A DNA stretch of 64,000 bases from Armillaria gallica (Eukaryota; Basidiomycota; Agaricomycetes; Agaricales; Physalacriaceae): the NCBI GenBank assembly GCA_037576215.1, contig JBANDB010000007.1:5115001-5179000 (forward strand), given 5' to 3'. The translations under genes and the position numbers were made by a program. Shown piece after piece: positions 32,226 to 44,742 of this stretch (position 1 is its first letter; the number at the start of each line of letters is the position of its first letter). Under the pieces are notes generated by a model, which was not told the DNA's origin, did not search any database, and saw nothing but the letters and a program-made list of their open reading frames with translations.

Positions 32226-35081
32226 TAGACGTGTACATCTTAAATGTTATTTATGCGGCCAAAGCGCCAACCCGCTTTCTTAAATCTACGGCCCGACTGC
32301 TTCCCCGTCCCTCAAGTTTTCCAAACACCACAACCTTGCCCTTCTCCCCCGCCCGTCCGGACCGCCCAGCCCTATGAATGAAATCAATCATATTCCTCGG
32401 CTCGTCCACGATAAAGACATGCTTGATCTGCGGACTGAAATCTAATCCTCGAGAGAGTAACGAAGTCGTGATCATAACATGAGGTGTTTCGCTCGGGTCC
32501 CCAGTGCCTTCTTCCTTTGTGGTGACCTTCTCCTCAGACTTGTCCTTAAGGAACCCGTCCAGATGGTGGTTCGACCCCCTCCTCCTCGTCTCGGCAGTTC
32601 CGTCAATCGCAACAGTTTTGATCCCCTTTCCTTCCAGATGCTGGCTGAGCAGTTGTACCTTGATATTCTTGTTACAGAAAACCAAAATTTTCGACAGCTT
32701 CCCGCTCCGGGTGATACTGTCTTCAGCCCACACCTTCCTGATGCGCTTTTCAATGTCCGCGTTCTTGTTGGTGCCCGTCCAGCCGACGTACTCAGTCTGG
32801 AGCTTCTTGGGGAGGTGGTGCACCGTCGGCGAGGCCAAGCGTGTGTGGGAAGGATGATGAGTCTCGAGGTAGTTGCCGAGAGCGCTAGGGATCGTAGCGC
32901 TGCACAGAATGAGGTTGTATGGGTAAGAAATCGGCTTCGGTTCTACGCTCTCCGTCTTGAAATTGAAGTCGTCGGGATAGTATGGTACAGGCGATCCACG
33001 AGCGGCGCTGACTTCGGAGAGTAAAAGGCGGGTGGTTTCTTGGAAATCCGGATCTGTTTTAAGAAGTATTAGTACAAAAATTAGGACGCATGAGAACATT
33101 TACGTACCGAACAAAACATCAGCTTCATCAACAATCACCCATTCGACGTTAGCAAGACCCATTTCCGGAGCTGCGCCCAAAGTGCCAGTGGGAACAACAC
33201 CAAGATCTCTGCCGCGTCTAGGCTTTCTCTGGAATTCTTCATCTTCTTTCTCTTCTCCTTCTTCCGTGCTGTCCTCCTGAGCTTTTGGAGTCTCATTCCC
33301 GATTCGACGCTCCCAGCCACGGCCTTTGATTAACTCAAGCAACTTCATCGGCGTACCAACGACGACATCGACTGGGAATCTTCCACCGGGTCGTACCTGG
33401 AGATCCTGCGAGTGATTGCTGAACAACGCAGCATCGAGCTTCCCTTTCATCTGGGCGGCACTTCCGCCTCCTAGACTCATCTTGTTATCCACGTTCGCCT
33501 GACTGGCACAGAGTATCCTTAACTTGATCTCATGTATTAGATCCTTGGCGAAACCTGATAGCTGCCGAGCCAGCTCGTGCGTCGGAGCGAGGATAAGAGC
33601 GCGAGGGTTCAGAGGATGGGTGTTTTTTCGGTGAACATTTCCGCTGAGCTCCGAAACTTTGAGGGATTGGAGAAGCGGTAAAAAGTACGCTATTGATTTT
33701 CCAGAGCCAGTTTCAGATGCGAGAAGATACTCCTTCCATTTTTTGTTGGGGTCGTACTCAGTCTCGAGTAGGTGCTGAAGACTGAGAGCCTGGATAGGTG
33801 TGGGTTGGGAACCAGTACCGACAACTTCTGTGAGACATGAAAGGAGCCCAGGCATGAGGGGAAAGGATGCGAAAGATGATGGAGATGAGGAGGACGAGGA
33901 GAACGACGCGGAGGATTCTGCTGAAGGTGCCTTCCGAATTTCCACGGCTTTCGCCAAGCGCTTCAAATAGGGAGACGGTGAGTTGTATGCATTGCCGCGG
34001 GGCGCTGAGGAGTCGTTTTCGTGGGGAGATATTTCGTCCGAAGTCTCTGTCCTGGAGCCTGGGATATGTGAGGATTTCGCTTCATAAGGTCGGAATTGAC
34101 GCGAGTCACTGGACCTTGCCGGGGGTGCCCAAGTTGATTTCTGTGAAAAACTCGGTGTTGGTTGTCTGGTGCCTGAGCTCCTCGTATACGAGACGCTGCG
34201 CCCATCCCCAGATTTGTGAGAATCAAATGAATTGAATGATGAGGCAGGCTCTCTGAAATTTCGGTTCGTGGACGAAGAGGAGGGATCATTCCAGTGTTCT
34301 CTTGAGCTGGAGGTGTGATTGGGTGACCTCCGGTGGTCATCATTCCTCATCAAGGACGGAGGAATAATTGTTGACGCAGAAGATGAATCGTCCCTGTTCC
34401 TTCCCCCATGTTTGACAGGTAAGGAGACGGTGAGTTGTATCCCTTCCTGCCCAACGCATTGTACATATTCCCTCGCTCGTCCCGATACCCAGGCAGTCCA
34501 TGCCAACGACCCTTGCGCTTCCTCAAATCCTGCGAACTGTCATGGCGACGAAACGACGCGGTGCTACCAGCTTCATCCCCTCGCTCTTCAAGGTCGATTT
34601 CGGAATGTGGTAATTCATCTCGCTGGAATGAACTCTTGACCTTTTCCAGAGACATGAGAGTAGGCTTTCCTCCACCGCGACGACCGTGGCCCTGCTTCTT
34701 TCGGCGGCGGCTGCAAGACGCATCAGTATCATTGTTTGTAGAGAAACGTATCCACGCACTCTTCGACCATTGCTGAAGCATGAAACATTCTCAGCACCTG
34801 TATGCGGCACGCGTTGGAACCAGAAAGAAGGGCCTCATTGCCGATTTGCAGGAGCCCAGCCATCCAGACGGTGTAGTTCAAAGTAATTCAGCGACGCTAT
34901 ACAGACCCAGAAGGCGATTGTGAAGCCCACTGTCGCCAATACCGATTCTGTAGTGGAAGAAAGAGGAAGAGGAAAAAAGTGTGATATGTTGTCACAGGTC
35001 ACGCTAGCATAATGGACACGGACCGAAATACCAACACCAATACCGACGCAATCATTTTGTTCAGATTAACAGTCGTTGAAG
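32226..35081 (-). repeat. Duplicated helicase block, copy B
   Basis: Partner of 20935-23731. It carries the intact gene plus about 300 bp of 5' flank, which is also duplicated. Confidence 0.9.
32251..34781 (-). CDS. Mrh4-like mitochondrial DEAD-box RNA helicase, intact copy
   Basis: ATP-dependent RNA helicase related to yeast Mrh4, which works in mitochondrial large-subunit ribosome assembly. Three exons, 34781-34417, 34345-33108 and 33053-32251, sum to 2406 bases and give an 801-residue frame without stops. The N-terminus MLQQWSKSAWIRFSTNN looks like a mitochondrial presequence. A long Ser/Arg-rich low-complexity linker follows. The helicase core has GSQPTPIQALSLQHLL (Q motif), ASETGSGKS (motif I), APTHELARQ (Ia), VDEADVLF (II), CSATIPS (III), ITTSLLSRGLDF (V) and HRAGRSGRAG (VI). 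The core contains an acidic insertion (EEGEEKEDEEF) before motif II. The 31 kb-distant name match is by motif order only. The neighbouring copy at 21-23.4 kb is broken, so this is probably the functional gene. Confidence 0.9.
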
Positions 35082-35855
35082 TATCCTCAAAGAAATTTCT
35101 TGAGTTCCGAATCGAGGACAAGGAATGCTTTCGAAGATAGCGCAAATTACAGTCGTCTCATGACTTCTTCCAACTATACACCAAGTACTACTAGCTAATA
35201 GCACTTGAATAGCACGGGCCCACGGACTCGAGAAGGACTCTTGTTCAAATTTGCATAAGTGTTTTGTCTGATTATGGTTCTTACAAACGCTGACGTTGAT
35301 GATTCTTGCAGTGCCGCAATGGTGGAAATTGACAAGTACTGCATACATACCGGCTTGTATTTCCATGATATGCTACTATCATTCAACCGATAACCCTTGA
35401 AATTTGAAAGCCTGAGGGATGACAAAGTGAGAGGCTGCCAATCATCGACATTGTAATGCCATTGACACAAGGTGAAATTGATATTTGCATAAGTACGAAA
35501 CGTACAGCAAAACGGTACTAGGATCGATATGTATGAACTGCCGGCTCTGTTTGCCCCCATGAGAAGAAAAACGCGACGAAAGTCAAGCACTAAGACATCC
35601 AGTATCCTTGTACGCACTGCTTTGGCACAGACTAGCCATAATTAAAAGAATGGGCGAGAGTCTGCAATTTGACGTGAGTGCGATGAGGAGAAAATTTTCC
35701 GGCCATCTCCGACGTTTTTGAGTGCGTCCCACGTGATAATTTAACCCCGACACATCGATGATGCACTTATCCTCCTCAATGATGTTGCCGTGACATACGC
35801 GCTCCCAGTCAGCATATAATGACCAGGTAGATTAGGAATTCATAAATTTCCCCTC
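35082..35855. other. Intergenic region upstream of the SDR gene
   Basis: No gene is supported. A TATA-like CATATAATG lies at about 35814-35822, some 40 bp before the SDR start codon. Confidence 0.45.
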
Positions 35856-36967
35856 ATGTCCATGCTCAAGTTCCCTCAGAACCAAAGATTTGCACTCGAC
35901 GCTCTCTTCAATGTCGCTGACTGGGTATGCGTCGTTACTGGCGGTGGTACTGGCATAGGTTCATCAAAATTTCCTGTGCGGGACTTGACACTGAAACTGG
36001 AACAGGACTCATGATAGCACAAGCCTTTGCCAACAACGGCGCGCGCGTTTACATCACTGGTCGCCGCCAAGACGTGCTTCAGCAAGCTGTCGACTCCTGG
36101 GGATCGTCTCTATCTCATAAGAAGGGGAAGCTCGTGGGTATCTCGTGCGATACCACCGATAAAAGCGTCTATTCAGGCTCTCGTCAACTCCATCTCTAAG
36201 GAAGAAGATCACGTAGACATTCTAGTCAACAACGCTGGCATTACCAGCCAGACGGCTCAAGTGGAGAAGGGCGAGATCAGCGCCAAGGAACTTGGTACCG
36301 AGCTCTGGCAGCTGACTGAAAATGACTGGCTGGATGTATACAGAACGAACGTCATGGGGTAAGTCGTCAGCTTGCTTGATTAATGCGGCCTCATGACTTT
36401 TGGACTTTGTAGTCACTTTTTTACCGCTACCGCCTTCTTGCCCCTCCTGAGTGCCGCATCCAACATACGTCCGGACCATACAGGCAATGTTATCAATATC
36501 TCTTCCATGTCCGGAATCACCGCCACCTCTCAGCATCACATTCAGTACAACGTGTCCAAGTCTGCATCTATTCAGCTGACAAAGTTACTTGCCCAAGAGT
36601 TCAAGAGGCCCGGTGTCAATGTTAGAGTCAACAGTATTGCCCCTGGCATTTTCCCATCTGAGATGACGAGTATGTGTTGGGATTTTGTATTTCTGAAAAT
36701 GCTGACAGTGTTCTTAGCATCCGGTTCAAACGAGCAAAACAAGTCGACCATTCCCACAGGTACAGACTACGGCGAGAAGAAGGGCATTCCTGCTGGTCGT
36801 CCGGGCAAGGAAGAAGATATGGCTCAGGCAGCGCTGATGCTTGCTACCAACCAATATGCTTATGGCCAGGTAAGTTCCATGGCTTTTCCCAATACATCTC
36901 TGAAGCAACCACCGCGACTTTATAGGTTGTCACTATCGATGGAGGCTATCTACTCGTCCATGGATAA
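35856..36967 (+). pseudogene. Short-chain dehydrogenase/reductase with a one-base frameshift
   Basis: Classical SDR of about 290 residues in five exons. Present are the cofactor loop CVVTGGGTGIGLMIAQAFAN (joined across an intron at about 35960-36005), the structural NNAG in VDILVNNAGIT, the catalytic Ser in INISSMSGITA, and Tyr/Lys in YNVSK. The PG turn in SIAPGIFPSEMT and the C-terminal VVTIDGGYLLVHG follow, with the stop at 36965-36967. The frame changes inside exon 2: GISCDTTDK in one frame must continue as ASIQALVNSISK in another. The cause is one extra A in the run AAAA at 36161-36164. Everything else is intact, so this is either a very recent pseudogene or a base-call error. It sits 490 bp before ALDH copy B on the same strand. 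No SDR accompanies copy A. Confidence 0.82.
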
Positions 36968-37456
36968 GGTCTGCGCTCCTCAAAATTTCGATCCTCATAG
37001 TCGACAAACTGTCTACTCTTCAAACACGATTTCAGCCAGACTTTCCCCGATGTATCCTAGCAAATTGTATTGTGGTAAATAAAAATTTATCTCACTATTA
37101 ATAAGACGCGTTGTGCTTTCCTTTCCTTCGAATAAGAAATTGTGAGGGTGCAAGCTTCGAAACGTGGAGCATAGTACCGACAGACACGAACCTTTAATAT
37201 CTTTTCCATCTTATCGATGAAGACTCTAGTATCTCGGTAAGGCTCGTACTCCGTTTTTCCCAGATGACTAAAGAATAGCATCGTCTACAACAGGTCTTTC
37301 TCCCTTCTTATCAGCCGATCCGACCTCATGATCTTCTTCCACCTTCGGTACACAATTGAATTCACCAATGCACGCACTAACCGGGTTCAGACGAGCCGGA
37401 CTTCACTTGGCTTATAAGAGGAAAGCTCCACGCCTGCTTCTTCTGCATCCACCACC

Positions 37457-39645
37457 ATGACTCAAGTATTCACCCACACGTTCGACACGCCCACCTTCAA
37501 GGGTACTTCTAAAGTCAACACCGGTCTTTTCATCAATGGAAAGTTCGTCGACCCCATTGAGGGCGGCACCATTGAGTGCGTGTCCAGCTCTTTCTATCTG
37601 CTGCGTATTGACTTACATACTTCGCTTCCAGGGTTACTAATCCAGGTGCGACGAGTCCGGATCTCTGAAGTCGGGTCTATATACAATAATGCGCTTCAGC
37701 TACTGCAAAGGTGATCACATCTGTCGCTGGGGGCACCAAGAAAGACGTCGATATCGCGGTCAAAGCGGCCAAGGAGGTGAGATATACTTGTCACACAATC
37801 TCACGTGTCTCACGCCACCATTTGTTAGGCGTATAAGAAATCGTGGGGCTTAAAATGTCCTGGGGCGCAAAGAGGCCGATATTTATCTAAGCTCGCAGAC
37901 CTTGTTGAGCAGAACATTGATGAGTTGGCTGCACTGGAGACTTTGAATGTTGGTATGTGTTAGACTTTCCTCGCAATACCCTGACAACTGAACGAACTGC
38001 CCACAGGAAAACCATTCAAGGTCGCAAGAAACAACGATCTTACTAACATGATCGCTGTTCTGAGGTACTATGCCGGATGGGCGGACAAGATTCATGGGAA
38101 AGTAATTGAAGTACGACATTGAGCTCCTCTCATGAATAGTAATACACTAACGTCGTGCCTTAGACCAATGAGGAAAAGTTCAATTACACTCGACATGAAC
38201 CTTACGGCGTCGTGGTATGTTCCATCCATTCAGCTCTTTTCATAGACGTTGATGTATTTCGCAGGGCCAAATCGTGCCATGGAACTTCCCTATGGTAAGT
38301 TCGGTTATTCACAGCGAATTACAACTTCATTCAGTCTTTTATTTAGCTGATGGTAGGGTGGAAGCTCGGACCGGCGCTTGCTACAGGGAATACCGTTGTT
38401 CTAAAGGTAGTCACGTCGCGAATCCTGCTTTGATGATCGACATTGATCACCCTGCAGCCATCCGAAATCACCCCCTTAACTGCTCAACGTCTCTGCGACT
38501 TCATCATCGAAGCCGGGTTCCCGCCTGGCGTTGTCAACATCGTCAATGGTTACGGTAAGCCATTATGTGTTGTTAGTTAACAACAATGCTGAATGATGCG
38601 TAGGCAACACAGTCGGCCAGGCAATCAGCGAACACCCAGACATCTCAAAGGTCGCTTTCACCGGCAGCACCTTGGTGGGAAGGAAGATCCAAGAAGCGTC
38701 AGCTAAATCGAATTTGAAAGCCGTCAGCCTCGAGCTTGGAGGGAAGAGTCCGTGCATTATCTTTGACGACGCAAACATCGAGCAAGCTGTAAAATGGACC
38801 GCTTCGGGTATCTTGTGCGTTCACCTGCCGTTCCCATCTACCTATCAACTAAAATATTACCTTCAGCTCCAATGCGGGCCAAATATGCAGCGCTTCTTCT
38901 CGAATCCTACTCCAAGAAAGCATTTATGACACGTTTGTTGAAAAGTTTACTAATCTCGCCAAGAGTTTACAACATGTAACCGGCGATCCCTTCGATGCAG
39001 ATACTAAACACGGGCCTCAGGTTTCGCAGATCCAATTTGACGTACGGTCTCTTAAATGTAATCAAGCATACAGTATCACTGACATGCAGACTAGCGTGTC
39101 ATGGGATTCCTCGACTCTGCAAGAGAGGAAGGAGCTAAGTTCCACGTTGGTGGAGAGAAACATGGCATGGGAGAGGGATTCTTCATTCAGCCGACTATCT
39201 TCACCGGCGGGCCCCACATGAAAGCGGTCAAAGAGGAGATTTTCGGACCGGTGGCCGCACTAATCAAGTTTAAAACCGAGGAAGGTACGAAGATTCCGTG
39301 TACTCCAAACCGGAAGAAGTACTAAAAATTCGAGCGCAGAGGCAATCGAGTTGGCCAACGACTCATCATATGGTCTGGCTGCCGCTGTCTTCTCAGAGAA
39401 CTCGAGTCGAGCGATCCGGGTGACCCATGCTCTGGAAGCTGGCACTGCCTATGTTAATTGCTATGGCGAGTTGGAGCCTTCTCTGCCGTTCGGAGGTTAT
39501 AAGCAATCTGGTAACGGGCGGGAGTTGGGCGAATATGCCTTGAATATGTAATATTTTTCTTATTGTTCACGGGTCAGCACTGACTTTCGGCTATAGGTAC
39601 TCAGAAGTCAAAGCTGTGCATGTGAACATCGGAGTTAGTTTGTAA
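37457..39645 (+). CDS. Aldehyde dehydrogenase, copy B
   Basis: Paralog of the gene at 14185-16376, with the same exon boundaries and almost the same protein. Blocks seen: [64 protein letters not shown], the catalytic Glu in [18 protein letters not shown], the catalytic Cys in [29 protein letters not shown] and [20 protein letters not shown], ending NIGVSL. Start ATG at 37457; a TATA-like TTATAAG lies about 45 bp upstream. Synonymous and intron differences from copy A are plentiful while the protein is conserved, which suggests both copies are under selection. It is followed by the paralogous secreted-protein gene on the other strand. Confidence 0.93.
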
Positions 39646-39978
39646 GGCAGGAAGAAGAGGAATCACACGAAAGTTTCTTTGTACCACTATAACGTGTATT
39701 TTTTAGGATGCGGTGACCATTGATCGGAATGAATGGAAAAGTACATTTACTCTGTGTTGTCAAGCGTAGAAAATATCTGCCGCTGGCTAAACGACTGCTA
39801 CATTCGCTGCATCGTGCCGGGATGCTTTGATTGTTATCCCACAAGGTAACACGGCCTCTAAGACCATTCAAACTGATAGCTCTCATGTAATAAATTCGAA
39901 GAAAAGGTCCAGAGCTATGTACGTATACAACGCAACATACTCATAGCATGGCCGAAGCTATATTAGAAAGGATCTCGA

Positions 39979-40522
39979 TCAGTTTCCGTCATTGCGACAC
40001 TGTAAAATTCATTAAGCTGAGCGTTGTCACGGAGTGAAAATACTGAGTACTTACGCAGACTTGAACGGCAGTACCGCCGCAAGATCCCGAGTTAACGTCG
40101 CCTCGGCAGGCGTAGCTACACAACAGAATAAGTAAACTGAAGAACAAGCTCAAAGGCTATACACACTTTTGGCCACCATAATGCAGGGCCGTGATCGTGA
40201 TAGGCGCCGGAGAGCAGGAGAATAGTGGTTCGTTGCAGACATTGGTGGTAATCGCTCCAGCTACCTGGTTGCAAGAGTCGTCTACCACGGCGTCTAAATA
40301 TTCCGTCAGTTCCGGAACAGAAGAGAATTGTGAGGTTACTTACAGCCCTCCCTTCCAGTGCCGACGTCATATCCGAGGTCCATGATTCCGAAGCTGGGTA
40401 GATAAAATCAGTATTGTGTGTAGACAGTCCTGATGTTGAACGTACTTGTAACCGGGACAGATAGCTGCAACAGACGAAGCCCAGAAGGCGACACCAACGA
40501 AGGCAGCAAGCTTGAATTGCAT
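39979..40522 (-). CDS. Small secreted cysteine-rich protein, copy B
   Basis: Paralog of 16922-17465, with ATG at 40522 and TGA at 39979-39981. Signal peptide MQFKLAAFVGVAFWASSVAA, then ICPGYNFGIMDLG, the exon with DSCNQVAGAITTNVCNEPLF, the exon YACRGDVNSGSCGGTAVQVC and a terminal exon giving CRNDGN. All eight cysteines are kept. Intron sequences have drifted while exons are nearly unchanged. It converges on ALDH copy B, exactly as in the first module. Function unknown. Confidence 0.78.
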
Positions 40523-40668
40523 CTACGTCTCGTTAATAGCCGTACTACGGACCAAAGTAGGCGGGACCACTGACTTTGAGATGATAAGAAATCAAGAAAA
40601 GATGTAAATGTAAGACGAGAGGTAGTGCTACTGACTGCTGCTGTTTTGAAACCCTCTTTTTGAATCAA

Positions 40669-40676
40669 TTTTATAC
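40669..40676 (-). promoter_or_regulatory. Putative TATA box of secreted-protein gene B
   Basis: TATAAAA on the minus strand about 150 bp before the start codon, at the same place as in copy A. Confidence 0.4.
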
Positions 40677-42264
40677 GCCCAAATGCTGAGCCACGGGTAA
40701 ATTCGTTTCATACTTGAGCTGAATTTCCAAGGCATTTACGATATCCCGATGCTGTTCGACGCCCGAAACATGTTTCGAGGACTCTTTTGCAAGTACGACA
40801 ACTGCAGTGGAGCCATAGTATGGCACTCATATACTCGAAGCGGCCTCACGAGAGAGTACATTTTGCAATGTATCAAGCATTGTCTTTGACAGAATGAGGC
40901 GATATTTGCGAACCAACAGAGGTCGACCGTTCGAGAATCGACATAGAAAAAATTCACAGGGCACCATCACACATCAACAGCTGGAAAACTGTCTGAGATG
41001 GTGGTGGAATGGCTCGGAGCCCGAGCTTGTAGCGTCTTAAAGTTATCGTCTTGAGTCTCGAGTTGGAGGAAAGCGCCTAGTTCAAGGATTATTCCCTGCA
41101 CTCCGCAATGCTTGCCTGTAACCAAAGGTACGAGTCACAAAGACACGTGTATTGTGTGCAGTGCTTAGGAGTTCAAATAACACTTGAGAGAGCCCTCGTT
41201 TCAACTGGAACGAATTTCACCGTCAGATGGAGGGAGTAATGATTACGAAGTAGTGGATCTTACAATAGACAGTCACTGGCTGTAACGCAGACATAAGTTT
41301 CGTCCACACGGCGCTGGATTCAAGCAGTATTTGAAAGTTGAAGTTTGACAAAAAGCAGTGCGTCGGAAACCAATCCGATGATTGTCGATTGCGCCGGGAC
41401 CGAGGAATTCAGAGTTCCAGAAACCTGTTATTCGACCCGCACTCCAGCAAGACCAGACAGCAGTACTTCAGAAAAAGAAATATTTCAGTAGATAACCACC
41501 CGAAATGGATGATAATAGTGGAAACGTAGGGAGACGTTGAACACGCGACCCGGAAACTAAGCATGCCGAGACATGCCGTATCACCCGAATATCGCAACTT
41601 CGCTTCTATAACGCGAACGACATTCAAGCTATCTCACAAGACCTCGAGGCTTGCTTGGAGACGGGATTTCAGCGCTTCAGATTCCGGTACTTCCAACAAT
41701 GTGGAACGAGGCAGCGAAAATGTGGCAATTAAGTAGGCGCGCGCTATAGAACATTCGAGCGTGGACGGTGGGAGAGATAACTTTGGATAACATGGTGCAT
41801 TCCGCCTGCTCTATAAACTTTTCGATTTAGCTAATGCAGCGCTGGTTCCAGAGCTCTCCATTCCATGAAGCCTATTGCAGCCTCACATAGATGTCACAAT
41901 CCCTACGGTGAACTCCTTGCCGACAGTTCTTGCCCATAACTTACTGCTTCTCGTACACCCTGCGAATCTATCTTAAATAAATAGAGTCCCTCAGTGTCAC
42001 AACGAGGCGCATTTTGTATACTCCTACGCTTATTTGACTGAGTCCTCTCTTCATTCAAGTGTTCGGACATCTCTCTGCTGCCGGCCTTTAGCATGGAGTC
42101 CAAACTTGCATGTGGGTTGGGATGAAAACCTTGCGTAAGAACATACTATTACAGGAGTACATACACACACAAAATATGTTACATATGAATGCTTGACGCT
42201 TTTACGATCTCGAATATGCAACTTGCGTTAACTTCTGGGCTGATCATCAACATGAGAGAATCAT
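40677..42264. other. Intergenic region
   Basis: The first roughly 480 bp are the duplicated flank shared with 17.63-18.1 kb. The remainder shows no supported gene. Confidence 0.45.
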
Positions 42265-43069
42265 TCATACAGCCTGGGTCGCCGGTTGAGTAGCTGGCTG
42301 GGTGGAAGTGACAGGCTGCTGGGTGCCCGGTGCTGAATCCATCGCTCTCTCTTTATTCGTTCCCGCGACAGGCGCAGTCGAAGTCGAAGAAGGTTCCCCG
42401 GAAACATAGTCGATGATCGACATAAAAAAGAGGATCGTCAACAGTGACCACCCGATCCAAGCGAAGGCAAGAATGGTCGTCAAAATGTTACACTGCTTCG
42501 AACCGAGGGCATTGGAACACCAGTTGCGACCAGGAATCAGACGGTTCTAAGAATGCCAGATTTAACAAAGGTCTCAATCCCAAGAAGCCACCGTCACTTA
42601 CAGTGGTGTCAACGGCACCGACGAGCCACATCACCCACAAGATGGCTATTATCAACAACTCGAAGCAAACTTGACTACCGTGTCGACGGGCCGAAGAACG
42701 CGCGGCAAATATCATAACAGCTCTAACATCACAATCATGAATCAGTCAGTATACAAGAAACGCTTACACAAACTAGACTCACACGAACGGTACCCAGAGA
42801 ATTGTTAGGATGGCACTGACCAATAGCTCAACAACAATTCTGTCTGGAAATCGAATGAGTAGATTTGATGACTAAAAGACACCAGACATACCGTAGCGCC
42901 GGAATTGATTTTTTGTGATATGGATACGGTACGACGTGAGGCCCAATAGGGCGACTGCAACCGCCCACTAGCCAATTATGAATATGCGGTATAGAACAAG
43001 TATTCGTCCACTTACGAGTAGCGTGTACAACGCCAAGCGAGGGAAAGCAAGACTGTAATTGCGCGCCAT
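42265..43069 (-). CDS. MARVEL-like four-helix membrane protein
   Basis: Five exons on the minus strand with clean GT-AG introns, starting at ATG 43069 (MARNYSLAFPRLALYTLL) and ending at 42265. Four hydrophobic segments are visible: WAVAVALLGLTSY, VVELLVSAILTILWVPF, CFELLIIAILWVMWLVGAV and ILTTILAFAWIGWSLLTILF. Between the third and fourth helices is a short loop with two cysteines (NWCSNALGSKQC). The order, the charged loops and the Thr/Gln/Pro-rich C-terminal tail (PATQPATQAV) fit the fungal MARVEL-domain group, which is associated with membrane apposition and vesicle traffic. The first helix is partly joined across an intron, so its edges are approximate. Confidence 0.78.
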
Positions 43070-44742
43070 TGGGTGAATAAGATTTTAAGCCCCACCATCT
43101 TATAGGAAACCCCCAGTCGCTTGCGGGCGGCTAGTCGATGGCGCCTGACTTTCCATGACCTCACTCTATATATTCGATTTGAATGAAGCACAAGGCCAGT
43201 CTCAGAAATCCGGTATTTCAAGCAACTGAGACCTGGATTATTGTCAGTCAGCTATCGGATTTGACAGAGAATTCAGTATACAGGACTCATTGCCTGATAC
43301 TTTCAGGAAATACCAAGCCATGCGTGGAGCAGAGCCCTTAGAGTGATTGCAACTACCGCAAGTACCGCAGATTAATCTTGATCATCCAAGATGATCAAAA
43401 GTCACGCAACGGCTGATGATAATAGAAAATGAGACATACTGAAAAAAAATCCCATCTCGGCAGCACGAGTGCATTCTCGAGCTTCAAAGTTCATTCACGA
43501 GGAGGGGTTAGAAAGGAAGAAACGTGTGCCGGCGAGTCCTGATGAATTTCGGGCCGAGGTTCCAAGTCATCGTGGGATAAAGCTCACGTCATATATACTT
43601 TGCAACAATGCGTCTTGTGCTTCCCCCATTTCCCTAGGTGCGGGTCCTTCTAACTTTCGGTGAGCAGGATGCCAAACAGCGTTCCATTCAACCGTTGTAG
43701 ATTTATATTGAAAGGCTTTTCCTCAGCCCAGATTTGTTCCAAAATTCAGTTTCATAAGTGATCTTGGGCCGGATGATTCACCCGGTGCCTGCAGTTTTTA
43801 CTCTGATGCAACAAAGACGGTTGCTGTCAACTCTGAGTTTTCTCACGAGGTAGACAAACCTTTACCCCAATTCTGAGAGCGCTTCGCCCGCTTTATGAAG
43901 GTCTTCCAGTCTAACGCCTATTCCTTCTTTCTGTTTTCCATATCCGTGGGTGAAATTTGTTGCGCAACCAGGGTTTCTATGCATCTTTGTGCTATCTGTG
44001 TTCTATCTACTCTCTATCTGACCAATACCCCGGTACTTTGATACGAACTAATATCATACTCTTTATCGATATCCACGCCGCCCTGCATGTCCTTCTAAAT
44101 CCGATTTAGCACCAATGCCGCTTACCTTCCTTGGCTTTGGAATGTATGTGTATGCCTACGACTCGGATCGCAGCAACGACCTTTCCGTGTATGTTTTATC
44201 TTCGTGTGACTCACAATGCCTTTGCTTCCTAGCATTATAGGCAGAGTAGAGCTCCCCTCTTCAAAATCGGACATTCAACTCTAGACACAAATACCGATCA
44301 CTGGTCAACCGGAATGTACGATGTACGGTGTCTATCAGGTCTTTCAAGAAGACCTTTGCAATTATCACCTCGACAGCTATATGAACTCGGAGATCAACCC
44401 CAGATTGGGTCTTTCCCACCAGAATTCAAGACAACCTGTTCACAGTCGTCATCTCTGACGAGTCACGACGAAGGGAAGGGCCACGACCGCCGACCAATTC
44501 CCAAAAGAGGTGCCAATCAAACGCTGTTGAAGGTCGGGATCATGAGTGCCACAGAGAGTTAAACGCATGGTCCCTACATACAGGTGCGTAAAACTTATAA
44601 ATCAAAGTTCGCTTTTTACGGCGACCACAGCCAATGTCATCGTTAGGCTTTATAGGCGAGCGGATCAGAACCTCCTGGTTACTCATAAGGTCGCCTAGTG
44701 TTGCGAGAATTTCGGATCACTGGAAGCATGCATCCGGCACAA
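43070..44742. other. Intergenic, no supported gene
   Basis: A short ATG-initiated stretch at 44115 (MPLTFLGFGMYVYAYDSD) is followed by a possible intron and then a stop, so it cannot be extended. Nothing else is recognised. Confidence 0.4.
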
